A DNA stretch of 64,000 bases from Pseudomonas morbosilactucae (GCF_023241715.1 NZ_JALQCW010000022.1:1-64000), one strand, 5' to 3'; positions 1 through 9,007 are shown, numbered from the stretch's first letter. A program made the numbers and translations. Notes: a model not told the origin generated them from the sequence alone.

Positions 1-608
1 GTGGGACGAAGGACATCATGCCGCGGCCGCCAGGGACGGCGCGATCATCGGGATGGTGATCAGGAAGAACACCTTGAAACGGCCGGGCGCCCAGGTTCCA
101 TGGCCGCCTCTTCGATGGACAGGTCCAGTTCGCGCAGGCGGGCCGACACCACCACCGCCACATAGGCGGCGCAGAAGGTGGTGTGGGCGATCCAGATGGT
201 GACGATGCCGCGCTCCATGGGCCAGCCGATCAACTGGGCCATGGCCACGAACAGCAGCAACAGCGAGAGGCCGGTGATCACTTCCGGCATCACCAAGGGC
301 GCGGTCACCAGGCCGCCGAACAGGGTGCGGCCCTTGAAGCGGGTGACCCGGGTCAGGACGAAGGCGGCCAGGGTGCCCAGGGCCACGGCGGCAACGGCGG
401 TGTAGCAGGCAATCTCCAGGGAGCGCAGCACTGAGCCCATGAGCTGGGTGTTGTCCAACAGGCCGACGTACCACTTCAACGACCAGCCGCCCCACACCGT
501 CACCAGCTTCGACGCGTTGAACGAGTAGATCACCAGGATCAGCATCGGCAGGTAGATAAACAGCAGGCCGAGCACCAGCATCAGTTTTGCAAAGCCGAAA
601 CGCTTCAT
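1..608 (-). CDS. potI: Polyamine ABC transporter permease PotI-like, partial and frameshifted
   Basis: Inner-membrane permease of a putrescine/spermidine importer, partner of the PotH-like protein encoded just upstream; its ATG overlaps the potH stop by 4 bases. About 165 codons read as a normal PotI with several membrane segments. The cytoplasmic EAA loop (EEAAM...) is then disrupted. Two extra bases between about 77 and 100 move the reading into another frame, where FKVFFLITIP continues, and one base is missing near 20-33, so no single frame encodes the loop. The zero frame stops at 60-62. Because three indels cluster in the first 100 bases of the window while the neighbours are intact, I infer sequence error at a contig edge rather than a true pseudogene. 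The C-terminal third lies outside the window. Confidence 0.8.
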
Positions 609-1516
609 GCCCGTGCCTCCATTTCTTTGGCCTGGCTGCGGTTGAACAGCAGGATTGGAATAATCAGGATCGCCAGCATCACCACCGCCAGGGCGGAGGC
701 CACCGGCCAGTCGCGGTTATTGAAGAACTCTTGCCACAGCACGCGGCCGATCATCAGGGTTTCCGGGCCGCCCAGCAGTTCCGGAATCACGAACTCGCCG
801 ACCACCGGAATGAACACCAGCATGCAACCGGCGATGATGCCGTTCTTGGCCAGGGGCACGGTGATTTTCCAGAAGTTGTTGAAGTTGCTCGAACCCAGAT
901 CCGAGGCCGCTTCCAGCAGGCTCTGGTCGTGTTTCACCAGGTTGGCGTACAGCGGCAGGATCATGAACGGCAGGTAGGCGTACACCACCCCGATGTACAC
1001 CGCGGTGTTGGTGTTGAGGATCTCGATCGGGCTGGAGGTCAGGCCGCTCCACATCAGGAAGGCGTTGAGCAGGCCGTTGTTGCTGAGGATGCCCATCCAC
1101 GCATAGACGCGAATCAGGATCGCGGTCCAGGTCGGCATCATGATCAACAGCAGCAGGACGTTTTGCGCTTCCTTACTGGCCTTGGTGATGGCGTAGGCCA
1201 TGGGAAAGCCCACCACCAGGCACATCAGGGTGCTGAGCAGGGCGACTTTCAGCGAGCCCAGGTACGCCGAGATGTAGAGCTCGTCACCGGCCAGCAGCGT
1301 GTAGTTGCCCAGGTTCAGCAGCAACTGGAATTTTTCCTCGGCGAAGCTGTAGATCTCCGAGTAGGGCGGAATGGCCAGGGCCGCTTCCGAGAAGCTGATC
1401 TTCATCACCAAGAAGAACGGCAGCATGAAGAACAGGAACAGCCAGAGGAAGGGAATGCCGATCACCAGCTTGCGACCGCTGGGCAGCACACGGATCAAAC
1501 GCTGATTCAGAGTCAT
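605..1516 (-). CDS. potH: Polyamine ABC transporter permease PotH-like
   Basis: Inner-membrane permease subunit of a polyamine importer, 303 residues. It has six or so hydrophobic segments and the BPD-type permease loop EAASDLGSS, where it would dock on the PotA ATPase. The sequence matches the PotH/SpuG pattern throughout (LSNNGLLN, VVGEFVIPELLGGPETLMIG). I choose ATG 1516 because AGGA lies 8 bases upstream. An alternative ATG at 1531 would overlap the potA stop as ATGA but has no ribosome binding site. It sits between potA and potI with overlaps or gaps of only a few bases, so the three genes are one operon. Confidence 0.93.
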   Translation of the reverse strand: MTLNQRLIRVLPSGRKLVIGIPFLWLFLFFMLPFFLVMKISFSEAALAIPPYSEIYSFAEEKFQLLLNLGNYTLLAGDELYISAYLGSLKVALLSTLMCLVVGFPMAYAITKASKEAQNVLLLLIMMPTWTAILIRVYAWMGILSNNGLLNAFLMWSGLTSSPIEILNTNTAVYIGVVYAYLPFMILPLYANLVKHDQSLLEAASDLGSSNFNNFWKITVPLAKNGIIAGCMLVFIPVVGEFVIPELLGGPETLMIGRVLWQEFFNNRDWPVASALAVVMLAILIIPILLFNRSQAKEMEARA

Positions 1517-1527
1517 GGCGGAGGTCC

Positions 1528-2670
1528 TCATGCGCGCAGTACCACGCCGCTGTCGTCTTCCCACCAGACGTAGACCTGGTCATCCCAGGTCGGCCGTGCG
1601 CCACGTCGCTCGGCGTTGGCCATGAACGACTGGACGATCTTGCCGCCGGGCAATTCCACGTAGAACACCGAGTGGCCGCCGAGGTAGGCGATGTCGTGGA
1701 CCTTGCCCCGGGACCAGTTGTAGCGGGCCTCGGGCGCGGTGCTGCTGACCAGCATTTTTTCCGGGCGGATGGCGTAGGTCACCGACTTGTCCTGCACCGA
1801 GGTGCTGACGCCGTGGCCGACGTAGATCTTCTGTTCCAGCTCCGGGCAGTGAATCACCGCGTAGCCTTCCTGATCCTCGATGACCGTACCGTCGAAGGCG
1901 TTCACGTTGCCGATGAACTCGCAGACCATGCGGCTGACCGGCGCTTCATAGATGTCGATCGGGCTGCCGATCTGGGCAATCCAGCCCAAGTGCATGATGG
2001 CGATGCGCTGGGCCATGGTCATGGCCTCTTCCTGGTCGTGGGTCACCATCACGCAGGTCACGCCCACGCGTTCGATGATTTCCACCAGCTCCAGCTGCAT
2101 CTGCGAGCGCAGCTTTTTATCCAGGGCGCCCATGGGTTCGTCGAGCAGCAGCAGTTTCGGGCGCTTGGCCAGGGAGCGGGCCAGGGCCACACGTTGGCGC
2201 TGGCCACCGGACAGTTGGTGAGGGCGGCGCTTGGCGTACTGGGTCATGTGCACCAGCTTGAGCATTTCCTCGACCCGGGCCTCGATTTCGCTGGCGGGCA
2301 AGCGGTCCTGCTTGAGGCCGAAGGCAATGTTCTGCGCCACGGTCATGTGTGGGAACAGTGCGTAAGACTGGAACATCATGTTGATCGGCCGCTCGTAGGG
2401 CGGCATGTCGGTAATGTCTACGCCATCCAGGTAGATGCGTCCTTCGGTGGGCCGTTCGAAGCCGGCCAGCATGCGCAGCAGGGTGGATTTGCCGGACCCC
2501 GAACCGCCGAGCAGGGCGAAGATTTCCCCTTGGTGAATCTCCAGGGACACATCGTCTACCGCCACGGTTTCATCGAATTTCTTGGTCACGCGGTCGACCT
2601 TGACCAGAACCTTCTGCGGCGCCGGATGGCCTTCAAGGGCCTTGCGGTAAGTGCTGGAGGCGTTTGCCAT
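1528..2670 (-). CDS. potA: Polyamine ABC transporter ATP-binding protein PotA-like
   Basis: ATPase subunit energising the PotH/PotI permease, 380 residues. Walker A is at about 55-62 (GGSGSGKS), the ABC signature LSGGQ at 153-157, Walker B LLLLDE at 173-178 and the H-loop histidine at about 211. The region after residue 240 fits the TOBE regulatory domain typical of PotA/spermidine ATPases. It is first in the leftward potA-potH-potI unit. A 245-base leader rich in stem-loops separates it from puuD, which lies upstream on the same strand. The usual PotF/SpuD-type binding protein gene, commonly placed just before the ATPase in Pseudomonas, is absent here. Confidence 0.95.
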   Translation of the reverse strand: MANASSTYRKALEGHPAPQKVLVKVDRVTKKFDETVAVDDVSLEIHQGEIFALLGGSGSGKSTLLRMLAGFERPTEGRIYLDGVDITDMPPYERPINMMFQSYALFPHMTVAQNIAFGLKQDRLPASEIEARVEEMLKLVHMTQYAKRRPHQLSGGQRQRVALARSLAKRPKLLLLDEPMGALDKKLRSQMQLELVEIIERVGVTCVMVTHDQEEAMTMAQRIAIMHLGWIAQIGSPIDIYEAPVSRMVCEFIGNVNAFDGTVIEDQEGYAVIHCPELEQKIYVGHGVSTSVQDKSVTYAIRPEKMLVSSTAPEARYNWSRGKVHDIAYLGGHSVFYVELPGGKIVQSFMANAERRGARPTWDDQVYVWWEDDSGVVLRA

Positions 2671-2915
2671 GTGAAACTCCCAACAGGTGTCAGTCGCCGG
2701 GCCAAAGGCGGCCCGGCTTGAAGTGGATGGCCAACCCGCGTGGGGCGGGTTGATTCGGCGCAGCCGTCCTGGCTGCCTGACGCTATTTGTTGTTGTGGTC
2801 TTGCCGTGTGTTGCTCACGCCGAACGTCGGGCGCACGCGGGTGCGCTCGCCGCTGGGGCAGGGCGTGTGGTTCGTTGAAGGGCTGGAGTGGCTGCCGTGG
2901 AACGGCAGCCACGGC
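2671..2915. other. Intergenic region between puuD and potA with four stem-loops
   Basis: No credible gene. Four perfect inverted repeats are visible: 2696-2717 (8-bp arms GCCGGGCC/GGCCCGGC), 2732-2752 (8-bp arms CAACCCGC/GCGGGTTG), 2760-2776 (6-bp arms) and 2889-2911 (10-bp arms TGGCTGCCGT/ACGGCAGCCA, loop GGA). The last lies 4 bases after the puuD stop codon but has no following U-run, so it is either a weak terminator or an mRNA-processing or stability element. The others would sit in the potA leader RNA. Confidence 0.5.
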
Positions 2916-3671
2916 TCAGCGACGTTGCGCGGCGCGTTGCCGGCAGGCGTCGCCAAAGGCCTGGAAAATACTCAAGTAGGGCGGGTTGGACAGGACCTGC
3001 CATTCCGGGTGCCACTGCACGCCGAAGGCGAACGCCTGGCTGTTTTCCACGGATACGGCCTCGATCAGGCCATCCGGTGCCACGGCCTCGACCCGCAGGC
3101 CGTCGGCCAGGCGGTCGATGCCCTGGCTGTGGATCGAGTTGACCTGGATCTCGCCGGACAGGCCCATGCGCTCGAATACGCCGCCGGGCTGGATCGTCAC
3201 CGGGTGCGCCGGGGCGTACTGCACCTCGACGCGCGGGTCGTCGGCTTCGCGGTGGTCGAGCATGCCCGGCACCTCATGCACCTTCTGGTGCAGGCTGCCG
3301 CCGAAGGCCACGTTGAGTTCCTGGAAACCGCGGCAGATGCCCAGCACCGGCGCACCGGCCGCGATGGCGGCGCGCAGCAGGGGCAGGGTGGTGGCGTCCC
3401 GTTGTGGGTCGTGGGCGGTGCCCGCTTCGCTGGGCGGCCCCTGATAGTGGAAGGGCTCCACATTGGACGGCGAGCCGGTGAACAGCAGGCCATCCAGGTG
3501 CTCGAACAGGCCCTGGATGTCGGTCAGGTCGGCCAGGGACGGAATCACCACCGGCAGCCCCAGGGCCGCGACGCTGACGGCACGCAAGTACTTGTCACCG
3601 CTGACATGGTAGGGGTGCAGCCCGATCTCTTTGACGCACGCAGTTACGCCGATCAATGGCTTGAGTGCCAT
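2916..3671 (-). CDS. puuD: Gamma-glutamyl-gamma-aminobutyrate hydrolase (PuuD/SpuA-type class I glutamine amidotransferase)
   Basis: Hydrolyses gamma-glutamyl-GABA to glutamate and GABA, the last step of the gamma-glutamylated putrescine pathway, in the cytoplasm. At 251 residues it is the normal family length. The class I amidotransferase triad is visible: nucleophile Cys113 in GICRGFQE, His221 and Glu223 in QWHPEW. The start at ATG 3671 is preferred because GAGGTGA lies just upstream; the in-frame ATG at 3692 has none. It is divergent from puuA across an AT-rich promoter region and upstream of potA on the same strand, so synthesis, oxidation and hydrolysis enzymes flank the transporter. Confidence 0.93.
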   Translation of the reverse strand: MALKPLIGVTACVKEIGLHPYHVSGDKYLRAVSVAALGLPVVIPSLADLTDIQGLFEHLDGLLFTGSPSNVEPFHYQGPPSEAGTAHDPQRDATTLPLLRAAIAAGAPVLGICRGFQELNVAFGGSLHQKVHEVPGMLDHREADDPRVEVQYAPAHPVTIQPGGVFERMGLSGEIQVNSIHSQGIDRLADGLRVEAVAPDGLIEAVSVENSQAFAFGVQWHPEWQVLSNPPYLSIFQAFGDACRQRAAQRR

Positions 3672-3734
3672 TTTTATCACCTCGAAATTCACGCTGGAAC
3701 GAGTTTTTCCAGAGCTTAGCCTCGTTGATTTTAA

Positions 3735-3923
3735 TTGACAACTTCAATGTCAAAAATTCTATACGGTATATGTCTGTTGTTCTGGTTTTGCGTGGTTCGT
3801 GGCGCTATTCGCTAGTTATTGGTGCAAAATAATTAACGTGTTGGTCGATGTGTTCGCTATTGACTTCACTTTTCCTTTCGGATTGACTGCGCTCAAGCAA
3901 CAGCTTTGAACATAATAATTAAC
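3735..3923. promoter_or_regulatory. Divergent puuD/puuA promoter region with candidate operators
   Basis: The 265 bases between the two divergent genes are strikingly AT-rich for this genome. They contain an inverted repeat TTGACA-N7-TGTCAA (3735-3753) and a 10-bp direct repeat AATAATTAAC at 3828-3837 and 3914-3923, the second close to the puuA start. By analogy with PuuR control of puu genes in E. coli these are candidate sites for the XRE-cupin regulator at 8459. That assignment is inference, since the repeats do not match the E. coli PuuR box. Confidence 0.4.
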
Positions 3924-3936
3924 ACATAGGTGCATC

Positions 3937-5313
3937 ATGTCGGTCCCACTGCGTGCCGTTCAGCTCAACGAAGCCAACGCCTTTCTGAAGAAACACCCCG
4001 AGGTCCTGTATGTCGATCTTCTGATTGCAGACATGAACGGTGTGGTGCGCGGCAAGCGCATCGAACGCACTGCACTGCATAAAGTGTATGAAAAAGGCAT
4101 CAACCTCCCGGCCTCGTTGTTCGCTCTGGACATCAATGGCTCCACCGTGGAAAGCACCGGCCTGGGCCTGGACATCGGCGACTCCGACCGCATCTGCTAC
4201 CCGATCCCCGACACCCTGAGCATCGAGCCCTGGCAGAAGCGACCCACCGCGCAACTGCTGATGACCATGCACGAACTGGAAGGCCAGCCGTTTTTCGCCG
4301 ACCCGCGGGAAGTGCTGCGCCAGGTGGTGAGCAAGTTCGACGACCTGGGCCTGACCATCTGCGCCGCGTTCGAGCTGGAGTTCTACCTGATCGACCAGGA
4401 CAACGTGAACGGCCGCCCGCAGGCCCCGCGTTCGCCGATCTCCGGCAAGCGTCCGCATTCGACCCAGGTCTACCTGATCGATGACCTGGACGAGTACGTC
4501 GACTGCCTGCAAGACATCCTCGAAGGCGCGAAAGAGCAGGGCATCCCTGCCGACGCCATCGTCAAGGAAAGCGCCCCGGCCCAGTTCGAAGTCAACCTGC
4601 ACCACGTCAGCGACCCGATCAAAGCCTGCGATTACGCGGTGCTGCTCAAGCGCCTGGTGAAAAACATCGCCTACGACCACGAGATGGACACCACCTTTAT
4701 GGCCAAACCCTACCCGGGCCAGGCCGGCAACGGTTTGCACGTGCACATCTCGATTCTCGACAAGCAGGGCAACAACATCTTCGCCAGCGAAGACCCGGAG
4801 ACCAACGACGCCCTGCGCCACGCCATCGGCGGCGTACTGGAAACCCTGCCGGCGCAGATGGCCTTCCTGTGCCCCAACGTCAACTCCTACCGTCGCTTTG
4901 GTGCGCAGTTCTATGTGCCGAACTCGCCGAGCTGGGGCATCGACAACCGCACCGTGGCCGTGCGCGTGCCCACCGGTTCGCCGGACGCGGTGCGCATCGA
5001 GCACCGAGTGGCTGGCGCCGACGCTAACCCGTACCTGCTGATGGCTTCGGTCCTGGCCGGTGTGCACCATGGTTTGACCAACAAGATCGAGCCGGGCGCC
5101 CCGGTGGAAGGCAACTCCTACGAGCAGAACGAGCAAAGCCTGCCGAACAACCTGCGCGACGCCCTGCGCGAGCTGGATGACAGCGAGGTCATGGCCAAGT
5201 ACATCGACCCGCTGTACATCGACGTGTTTGTGGCGTGCAAGGAAAGCGAGCTGGCGGAGTTCGAAAACTCCATCTCCGACCTGGAATACAACTGGTACCT
5301 GCACACGGTCTGA
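3937..5313 (+). CDS. puuA: Gamma-glutamylputrescine synthetase (PuuA/SpuB-type glutamine synthetase)
   Basis: ATP-dependent ligation of glutamate to putrescine or another polyamine, the entry step of the pathway; 458 residues, as in the GS-like PuuA/SpuB family. The beta-Grasp N-terminus is followed by the GS catalytic core: FELEFYL metal ligands near 147, the NGLHVHIS segment near 268-275, and the ATP and glutamate region through NRTVAVRVP and EHRVAGADANPYL near 335-365. The ATG at 3937 is preceded by ATAGGTG. It is first in a rightward puuA-puuC-puuB series; the aldehyde dehydrogenase starts about 35 bases after its stop. Confidence 0.93.
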   Translation: MSVPLRAVQLNEANAFLKKHPEVLYVDLLIADMNGVVRGKRIERTALHKVYEKGINLPASLFALDINGSTVESTGLGLDIGDSDRICYPIPDTLSIEPWQKRPTAQLLMTMHELEGQPFFADPREVLRQVVSKFDDLGLTICAAFELEFYLIDQDNVNGRPQAPRSPISGKRPHSTQVYLIDDLDEYVDCLQDILEGAKEQGIPADAIVKESAPAQFEVNLHHVSDPIKACDYAVLLKRLVKNIAYDHEMDTTFMAKPYPGQAGNGLHVHISILDKQGNNIFASEDPETNDALRHAIGGVLETLPAQMAFLCPNVNSYRRFGAQFYVPNSPSWGIDNRTVAVRVPTGSPDAVRIEHRVAGADANPYLLMASVLAGVHHGLTNKIEPGAPVEGNSYEQNEQSLPNNLRDALRELDDSEVMAKYIDPLYIDVFVACKESELAEFENSISDLEYNWYLHTV

Positions 5314-5347
5314 CGGCCGCTGTCCCTTTCTCTGTTGAGTGCATGAC

Positions 5348-6838
5348 ATGACCAAGCAGCGCCATGACTGGGAGCAGTACTTCCAGTCCCTGAGCCTTGA
5401 GGGCCGGGCCTTTATCGACGGCGAATACCGCTGGGCCGCCAGCGGCCAGACCTTTGACAGCATCAGCCCGGTGGACGGGCGTTTGCTGGCCCAGGTCGCC
5501 AGCACCGACGAGGCCGACGCCGACTTGGCGGTGGTCGCCGCACGTCGGGCCTTTGAGTCCGGCGTCTGGCGCTTGCAGGCCCCGGCGGCGCGCAAGCGCG
5601 TGCTGATCCGTTTCGCCGAACTGATCCTCGAGCACCAGGAAGAACTGGCCCTGCTGGAAACCCTGGACATGGGCAAGCCGATCGGCGATTCCATGGCCAT
5701 CGACGTGCCAGCCACCGCCAACGCGATCCGCTGGAGCGCCGAGGCCATCGACAAAATCTATGACGAGGTGGCGCCTACGCCCCACGACCAGTTGGGCCTG
5801 ATTACCCGGGAACCCTCTGGCGTGGTGGCGGCCATCGTGCCGTGGAACTTCCCGATGATCATGGCCAGCTGGAAGTTCGGCCCGGCCCTGGCGGCGGGCA
5901 ACTCGTTCATCCTCAAACCTTCGGAAAAGTCGCCGCTGACCGCCATTCGCCTGGCCCAACTGGCACTCGATGCCGGCATTCCTCCGGGTGTGTTCAACGT
6001 GCTGCCGGGGTACGGCCACACGGTCGGCAAAGCCCTGGCCCTGCACATGGACGTGGACGTGCTGGCGTTTACCGGTTCCACCGGGGTGGCCAAGCAACTG
6101 CTGGCGTATTCCGGCCAGAGCAACATGAAGCGGGTGTGGCTGGAAGCTGGCGGCAAGAGCCCGAACGTGGTGTTCGCCGATGCCCCGGACCTGCGCGCCG
6201 CCGCTGAAGCCGCCGCTGCGGGCATTGCCTTCAACCAGGGCGAAGTCTGCGTGGCCGGCTCGCGCCTGCTGGTGGAGCGCTCGATCCGCGAGGCGTTTAT
6301 TCCGCTGTTGGTGCAGGCCCTCAAGGCCTGGACCCCGGGGCACCCGCTGGACCCTGCGACCAAGGTCGGCGCGGTGGTCGATCAGCGGCAACTGGACAAC
6401 GTGCTGCGCTACATCGACATCGGCAAGGAGCAGGGCGCCCAGTTGCTGATCGGCGGCCAGCGCACCCTGGAAGAGACCGGCGGCCAGTACGTGGAGCCGA
6501 CGATTTTCGACGGTGTGACCAACGCCATGACCATCGCCCGTGAAGAAATCTTCGGCCCGGTGCTGTCGCTGATCAGCTTCGACACGGAAGAGCAGGCGCT
6601 GCAGATCGCCAACGACAGCATCTTCGGCCTGGCTGCCGCCGTGTGGACCGCCAACCTTAGCCGCGCCCACCGCTTTGCCCGGAGCCTGCGCGCCGGCAGC
6701 GTGTGGGTCAACCAGTACGACGGTGGCGACATGACGGCGCCCTTTGGCGGCTTCAAACAGTCGGGCAATGGTCGCGACAAGTCGCTGCACGCCTTCGACA
6801 AGTACACTGAGCTCAAAGCCACCTGGATCAAGCTCTAA
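5348..6838 (+). CDS. puuC: Gamma-glutamyl-gamma-aminobutyraldehyde dehydrogenase (PuuC/KauB)
   Basis: NAD(P)-dependent oxidation of gamma-glutamyl-gamma-aminobutyraldehyde or related aldehydes, 496 residues. ALDH hallmarks are the PWNFP segment (165-169), the co-factor loop FTGSTGVAK, general base Glu266 in LEAGGKSPN and catalytic Cys301 in GEVCVAGSR. An in-frame GTG at 5339 would add three residues. ATG 5348 is chosen because the protein then begins like KauB/PuuC; neither start has a strong Shine-Dalgarno. It lies between the synthetase and the oxidase in the same direction. Confidence 0.93.
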   Translation: MTKQRHDWEQYFQSLSLEGRAFIDGEYRWAASGQTFDSISPVDGRLLAQVASTDEADADLAVVAARRAFESGVWRLQAPAARKRVLIRFAELILEHQEELALLETLDMGKPIGDSMAIDVPATANAIRWSAEAIDKIYDEVAPTPHDQLGLITREPSGVVAAIVPWNFPMIMASWKFGPALAAGNSFILKPSEKSPLTAIRLAQLALDAGIPPGVFNVLPGYGHTVGKALALHMDVDVLAFTGSTGVAKQLLAYSGQSNMKRVWLEAGGKSPNVVFADAPDLRAAAEAAAAGIAFNQGEVCVAGSRLLVERSIREAFIPLLVQALKAWTPGHPLDPATKVGAVVDQRQLDNVLRYIDIGKEQGAQLLIGGQRTLEETGGQYVEPTIFDGVTNAMTIAREEIFGPVLSLISFDTEEQALQIANDSIFGLAAAVWTANLSRAHRFARSLRAGSVWVNQYDGGDMTAPFGGFKQSGNGRDKSLHAFDKYTELKATWIKL

Positions 6839-6896
6839 GACACATAACAACGGCGCTTGCCGGCCCGCGTCGGCCAAGCGCCCAGGAGTCCGAAAC

Positions 6897-8177
6897 ATGC
6901 AAACCCACGTCAACAGTTACTACGCCGCGACCCGTAACCACACCGGCGACTTTCCCGTGCTCGAAGAGTTGGTGGAGTGCGACGTCTGTGTCATCGGTGC
7001 CGGCTACACGGGGCTGTCGTCGGCGCTGTTCTTGGCCGAGGCCGGCTACAGCGTCACCGTGCTGGAAGCGGCCAAGGTCGGCTTCGGTGCCAGCGGGCGC
7101 AACGGCGGGCAACTGGTCAACTCCTACAGCCGCGATGTGGACGTGATCGAGCAACGCTACGGTGAAAAAAGCGCGGAGATCCTCGGCAGCATGATGTTCG
7201 AAGGCGCCGACATCATTCGCCAGCGCATCCAGCACTACGACATCCAGTGCGACTATCGCCCGGGCGGTATTTTCGCCGCCCTGAACAAGAAACAGCTCAA
7301 GGGTCTGGCCGAACAGAAAAGCAGTTGGGAGCGCTACGGCAACCAGAATCTGCACCTGCTCGACAGTAACGACATGGCCCGCGAAGTGGGCTGCGAAAAC
7401 TACGTCGGCGGCCTGCTGGACAAGCAGGGCGGTCATGTTCACCCGCTGAACCTGGCCCTGGGCGAGGCCAGCGCCATCATCGGCCTGGGCGGCAAGATTT
7501 TCGAGCAGTCGGCGGCCGAGGAAATCACCTACGGCGAACCCAATGTGGTGCGCACCGCCAAGGGCGTGGTCCGCGCCAAATACCTGCTGATCGCCGGCAA
7601 CGCCTACTTGCCGCAGAACCTGGACGCTCGGGTCACCCGCAAAAGCATGCCGTGCGGCTCGCAGATCGTGGTCACCGAACCGCTGTCGGAACAGGTGGCG
7701 CGCAGCCTGATCAGCAACAATTACTGCGTGGAAGACTGCAACTACCTGCTCGATTACTACCGCCTGACCGCTGACAACCGCCTGCTCTACGGCGGTGGCG
7801 TGGTGTACGGCGCCCGGGAGCCGGACGATATCGAACAACTGATCCGTCCGAAAATCCTCAAGACCTTCCCCCAGCTCAAGGGCGTGAAAATCGACTACCG
7901 CTGGACCGGCAACTTCTTGCTGACCATGTCGCGCATGCCGCAATTCGGCCGTATCGAAAAGAACGCCTATTACATGCAGGGCTACAGCGGTCACGGCGTC
8001 ACCTGTTCGCACCTGGCCGGTAAATTGATCAGTGAAGTGATCCGCGGCGACGCCGAGCGCTTCGACGCCTTTGCTTCCTTGCCGCACATGCCGATGTTCG
8101 GCGGCCGCACCTTCCAGGCCCCACTGACCGCGATGGGCGCCGCCTACTACGCTCTGCGCGACCGCTTCGGCGTCTGA
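6897..8177 (+). CDS. puuB: Gamma-glutamylputrescine oxidoreductase (PuuB-type FAD oxidase)
   Basis: DAO-family flavoprotein expected to oxidise gamma-glutamylputrescine to the aldehyde, 426 residues. The dinucleotide motif VIGAGYTGLS sits at 32-41, followed by the acidic ribose-binding residue in VTVLEA. SGRNGGQ and the C-terminal GYSGHGV are characteristic of the PuuB/OrdL group. The ATG at 6897 is chosen because AGGAG lies 8-9 bases upstream; a longer open frame begins inside puuC and is not used. It completes puuA-puuC-puuB, with puuR downstream after a 281-base gap. Confidence 0.92.
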   Translation: MQTHVNSYYAATRNHTGDFPVLEELVECDVCVIGAGYTGLSSALFLAEAGYSVTVLEAAKVGFGASGRNGGQLVNSYSRDVDVIEQRYGEKSAEILGSMMFEGADIIRQRIQHYDIQCDYRPGGIFAALNKKQLKGLAEQKSSWERYGNQNLHLLDSNDMAREVGCENYVGGLLDKQGGHVHPLNLALGEASAIIGLGGKIFEQSAAEEITYGEPNVVRTAKGVVRAKYLLIAGNAYLPQNLDARVTRKSMPCGSQIVVTEPLSEQVARSLISNNYCVEDCNYLLDYYRLTADNRLLYGGGVVYGAREPDDIEQLIRPKILKTFPQLKGVKIDYRWTGNFLLTMSRMPQFGRIEKNAYYMQGYSGHGVTCSHLAGKLISEVIRGDAERFDAFASLPHMPMFGGRTFQAPLTAMGAAYYALRDRFGV

Positions 8178-8191
8178 AGCCCTCGCCAATC

Positions 8192-8219
8192 GGTCCCCGG
8201 CGGCACTCCCGCGGGGGCC
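8192..8219 (+). terminator. Stem-loop downstream of puuB
   Basis: GGTCCCCG pairs with CGGGGGCC and an inner CGG/CCG extends the stem around a 5-base loop, 14 bases after the puuB stop. There is no U-run, so this is a strong hairpin but only a possible terminator. Confidence 0.4.
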
Positions 8220-8458
8220 ATGGGAACGCGCGTGGGGGGCCGGCTGGCAGCGATCCAGCGGGTGACCATGCGCTACTGGGCAAGCCCTTCTCTGACGCTG
8301 CGCGTCACCCTTAAACCCCCCGCTACAGCCGCCTGCACAAACGTGATTTAATAGCCGACTTTAATCTTCCAGGGGCACGGAAACGGCGAATTTCGCGACA
8401 GCAGTCGCCCGCACTCCACGCCGCCAATATCCTTGAGTTTTCCTCACATAAGGCTGTT

Positions 8459-9007
8459 ATGGACACGGGCACCCGACTCAAACTGGTTCGCGAAAGCTAC
8501 AAACTCTCCCAGCGCGAGCTGGCCCGTCGTAGCGGCGTGACCAACGCCACCATCTCCCTGATCGAACAGAATCGCGTCAGCCCCTCCGTCAGCTCATTGA
8601 AAAAACTGCTGGAAGGCATCCCCATGTCCCTGGCCGACTTCTTCACCTTCGACCAGCCGCCCCGGGAACATCAATACGTGTTCCGCGCCAACGAACAACC
8701 CGACCTCGGCCGCGACGGCCTGCGCCTGCTGATGGTCGGCGCGCCGTTGCCAAGCCGGCAGATGCGTTTCTTGCGGGAGCAATACGCCCCCGGCGCCAGC
8801 TCCGGCGAAGAAGCGATCGTGCACGCGGAAGGGGAAGAGTGCGGGATCGTCACCCGTGGCACCGTGGAGCTCACGGTGGACGGCCAGGTCAGCGTGTTGA
8901 ACCCGGGGGACGGGTATTACTTCCCCACGACCTTACCCCACAGTTTCAGGAACATTGGGCAGGACGAAGCCGAGATTATCAGCGCGAATACGCCGGCGAA
9001 CTTCTAG
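8459..9007 (+). CDS. puuR: XRE-cupin transcriptional regulator, PuuR-like
   Basis: 182-residue regulator with an N-terminal helix-turn-helix of the XRE/Cro type (LSQRELARRSGVTNATISLI, about 17-36) and a C-terminal small-molecule-binding cupin (VLNPGDGYYFP near 150). This architecture and its place directly after puuACB fit PuuR, the repressor of putrescine catabolism. The 281-base gap upstream contains its own promoter region. I expect it to control the divergent puuD/puuA promoter and possibly potAHI; that target assignment is inferred from position. Confidence 0.85.
   Translation: MDTGTRLKLVRESYKLSQRELARRSGVTNATISLIEQNRVSPSVSSLKKLLEGIPMSLADFFTFDQPPREHQYVFRANEQPDLGRDGLRLLMVGAPLPSRQMRFLREQYAPGASSGEEAIVHAEGEECGIVTRGTVELTVDGQVSVLNPGDGYYFPTTLPHSFRNIGQDEAEIISANTPANF

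Noticed and set aside
1672..2721. Plus-strand frame of about 350 codons over potA
   Set aside because: It is the mirror of the ABC ATPase, low-complexity and without any family resemblance.
3919..6913. Two minus-strand frames of about 600 codons over puuA and puuC
   Set aside because: Antisense shadows of glutamine synthetase and aldehyde dehydrogenase genes.
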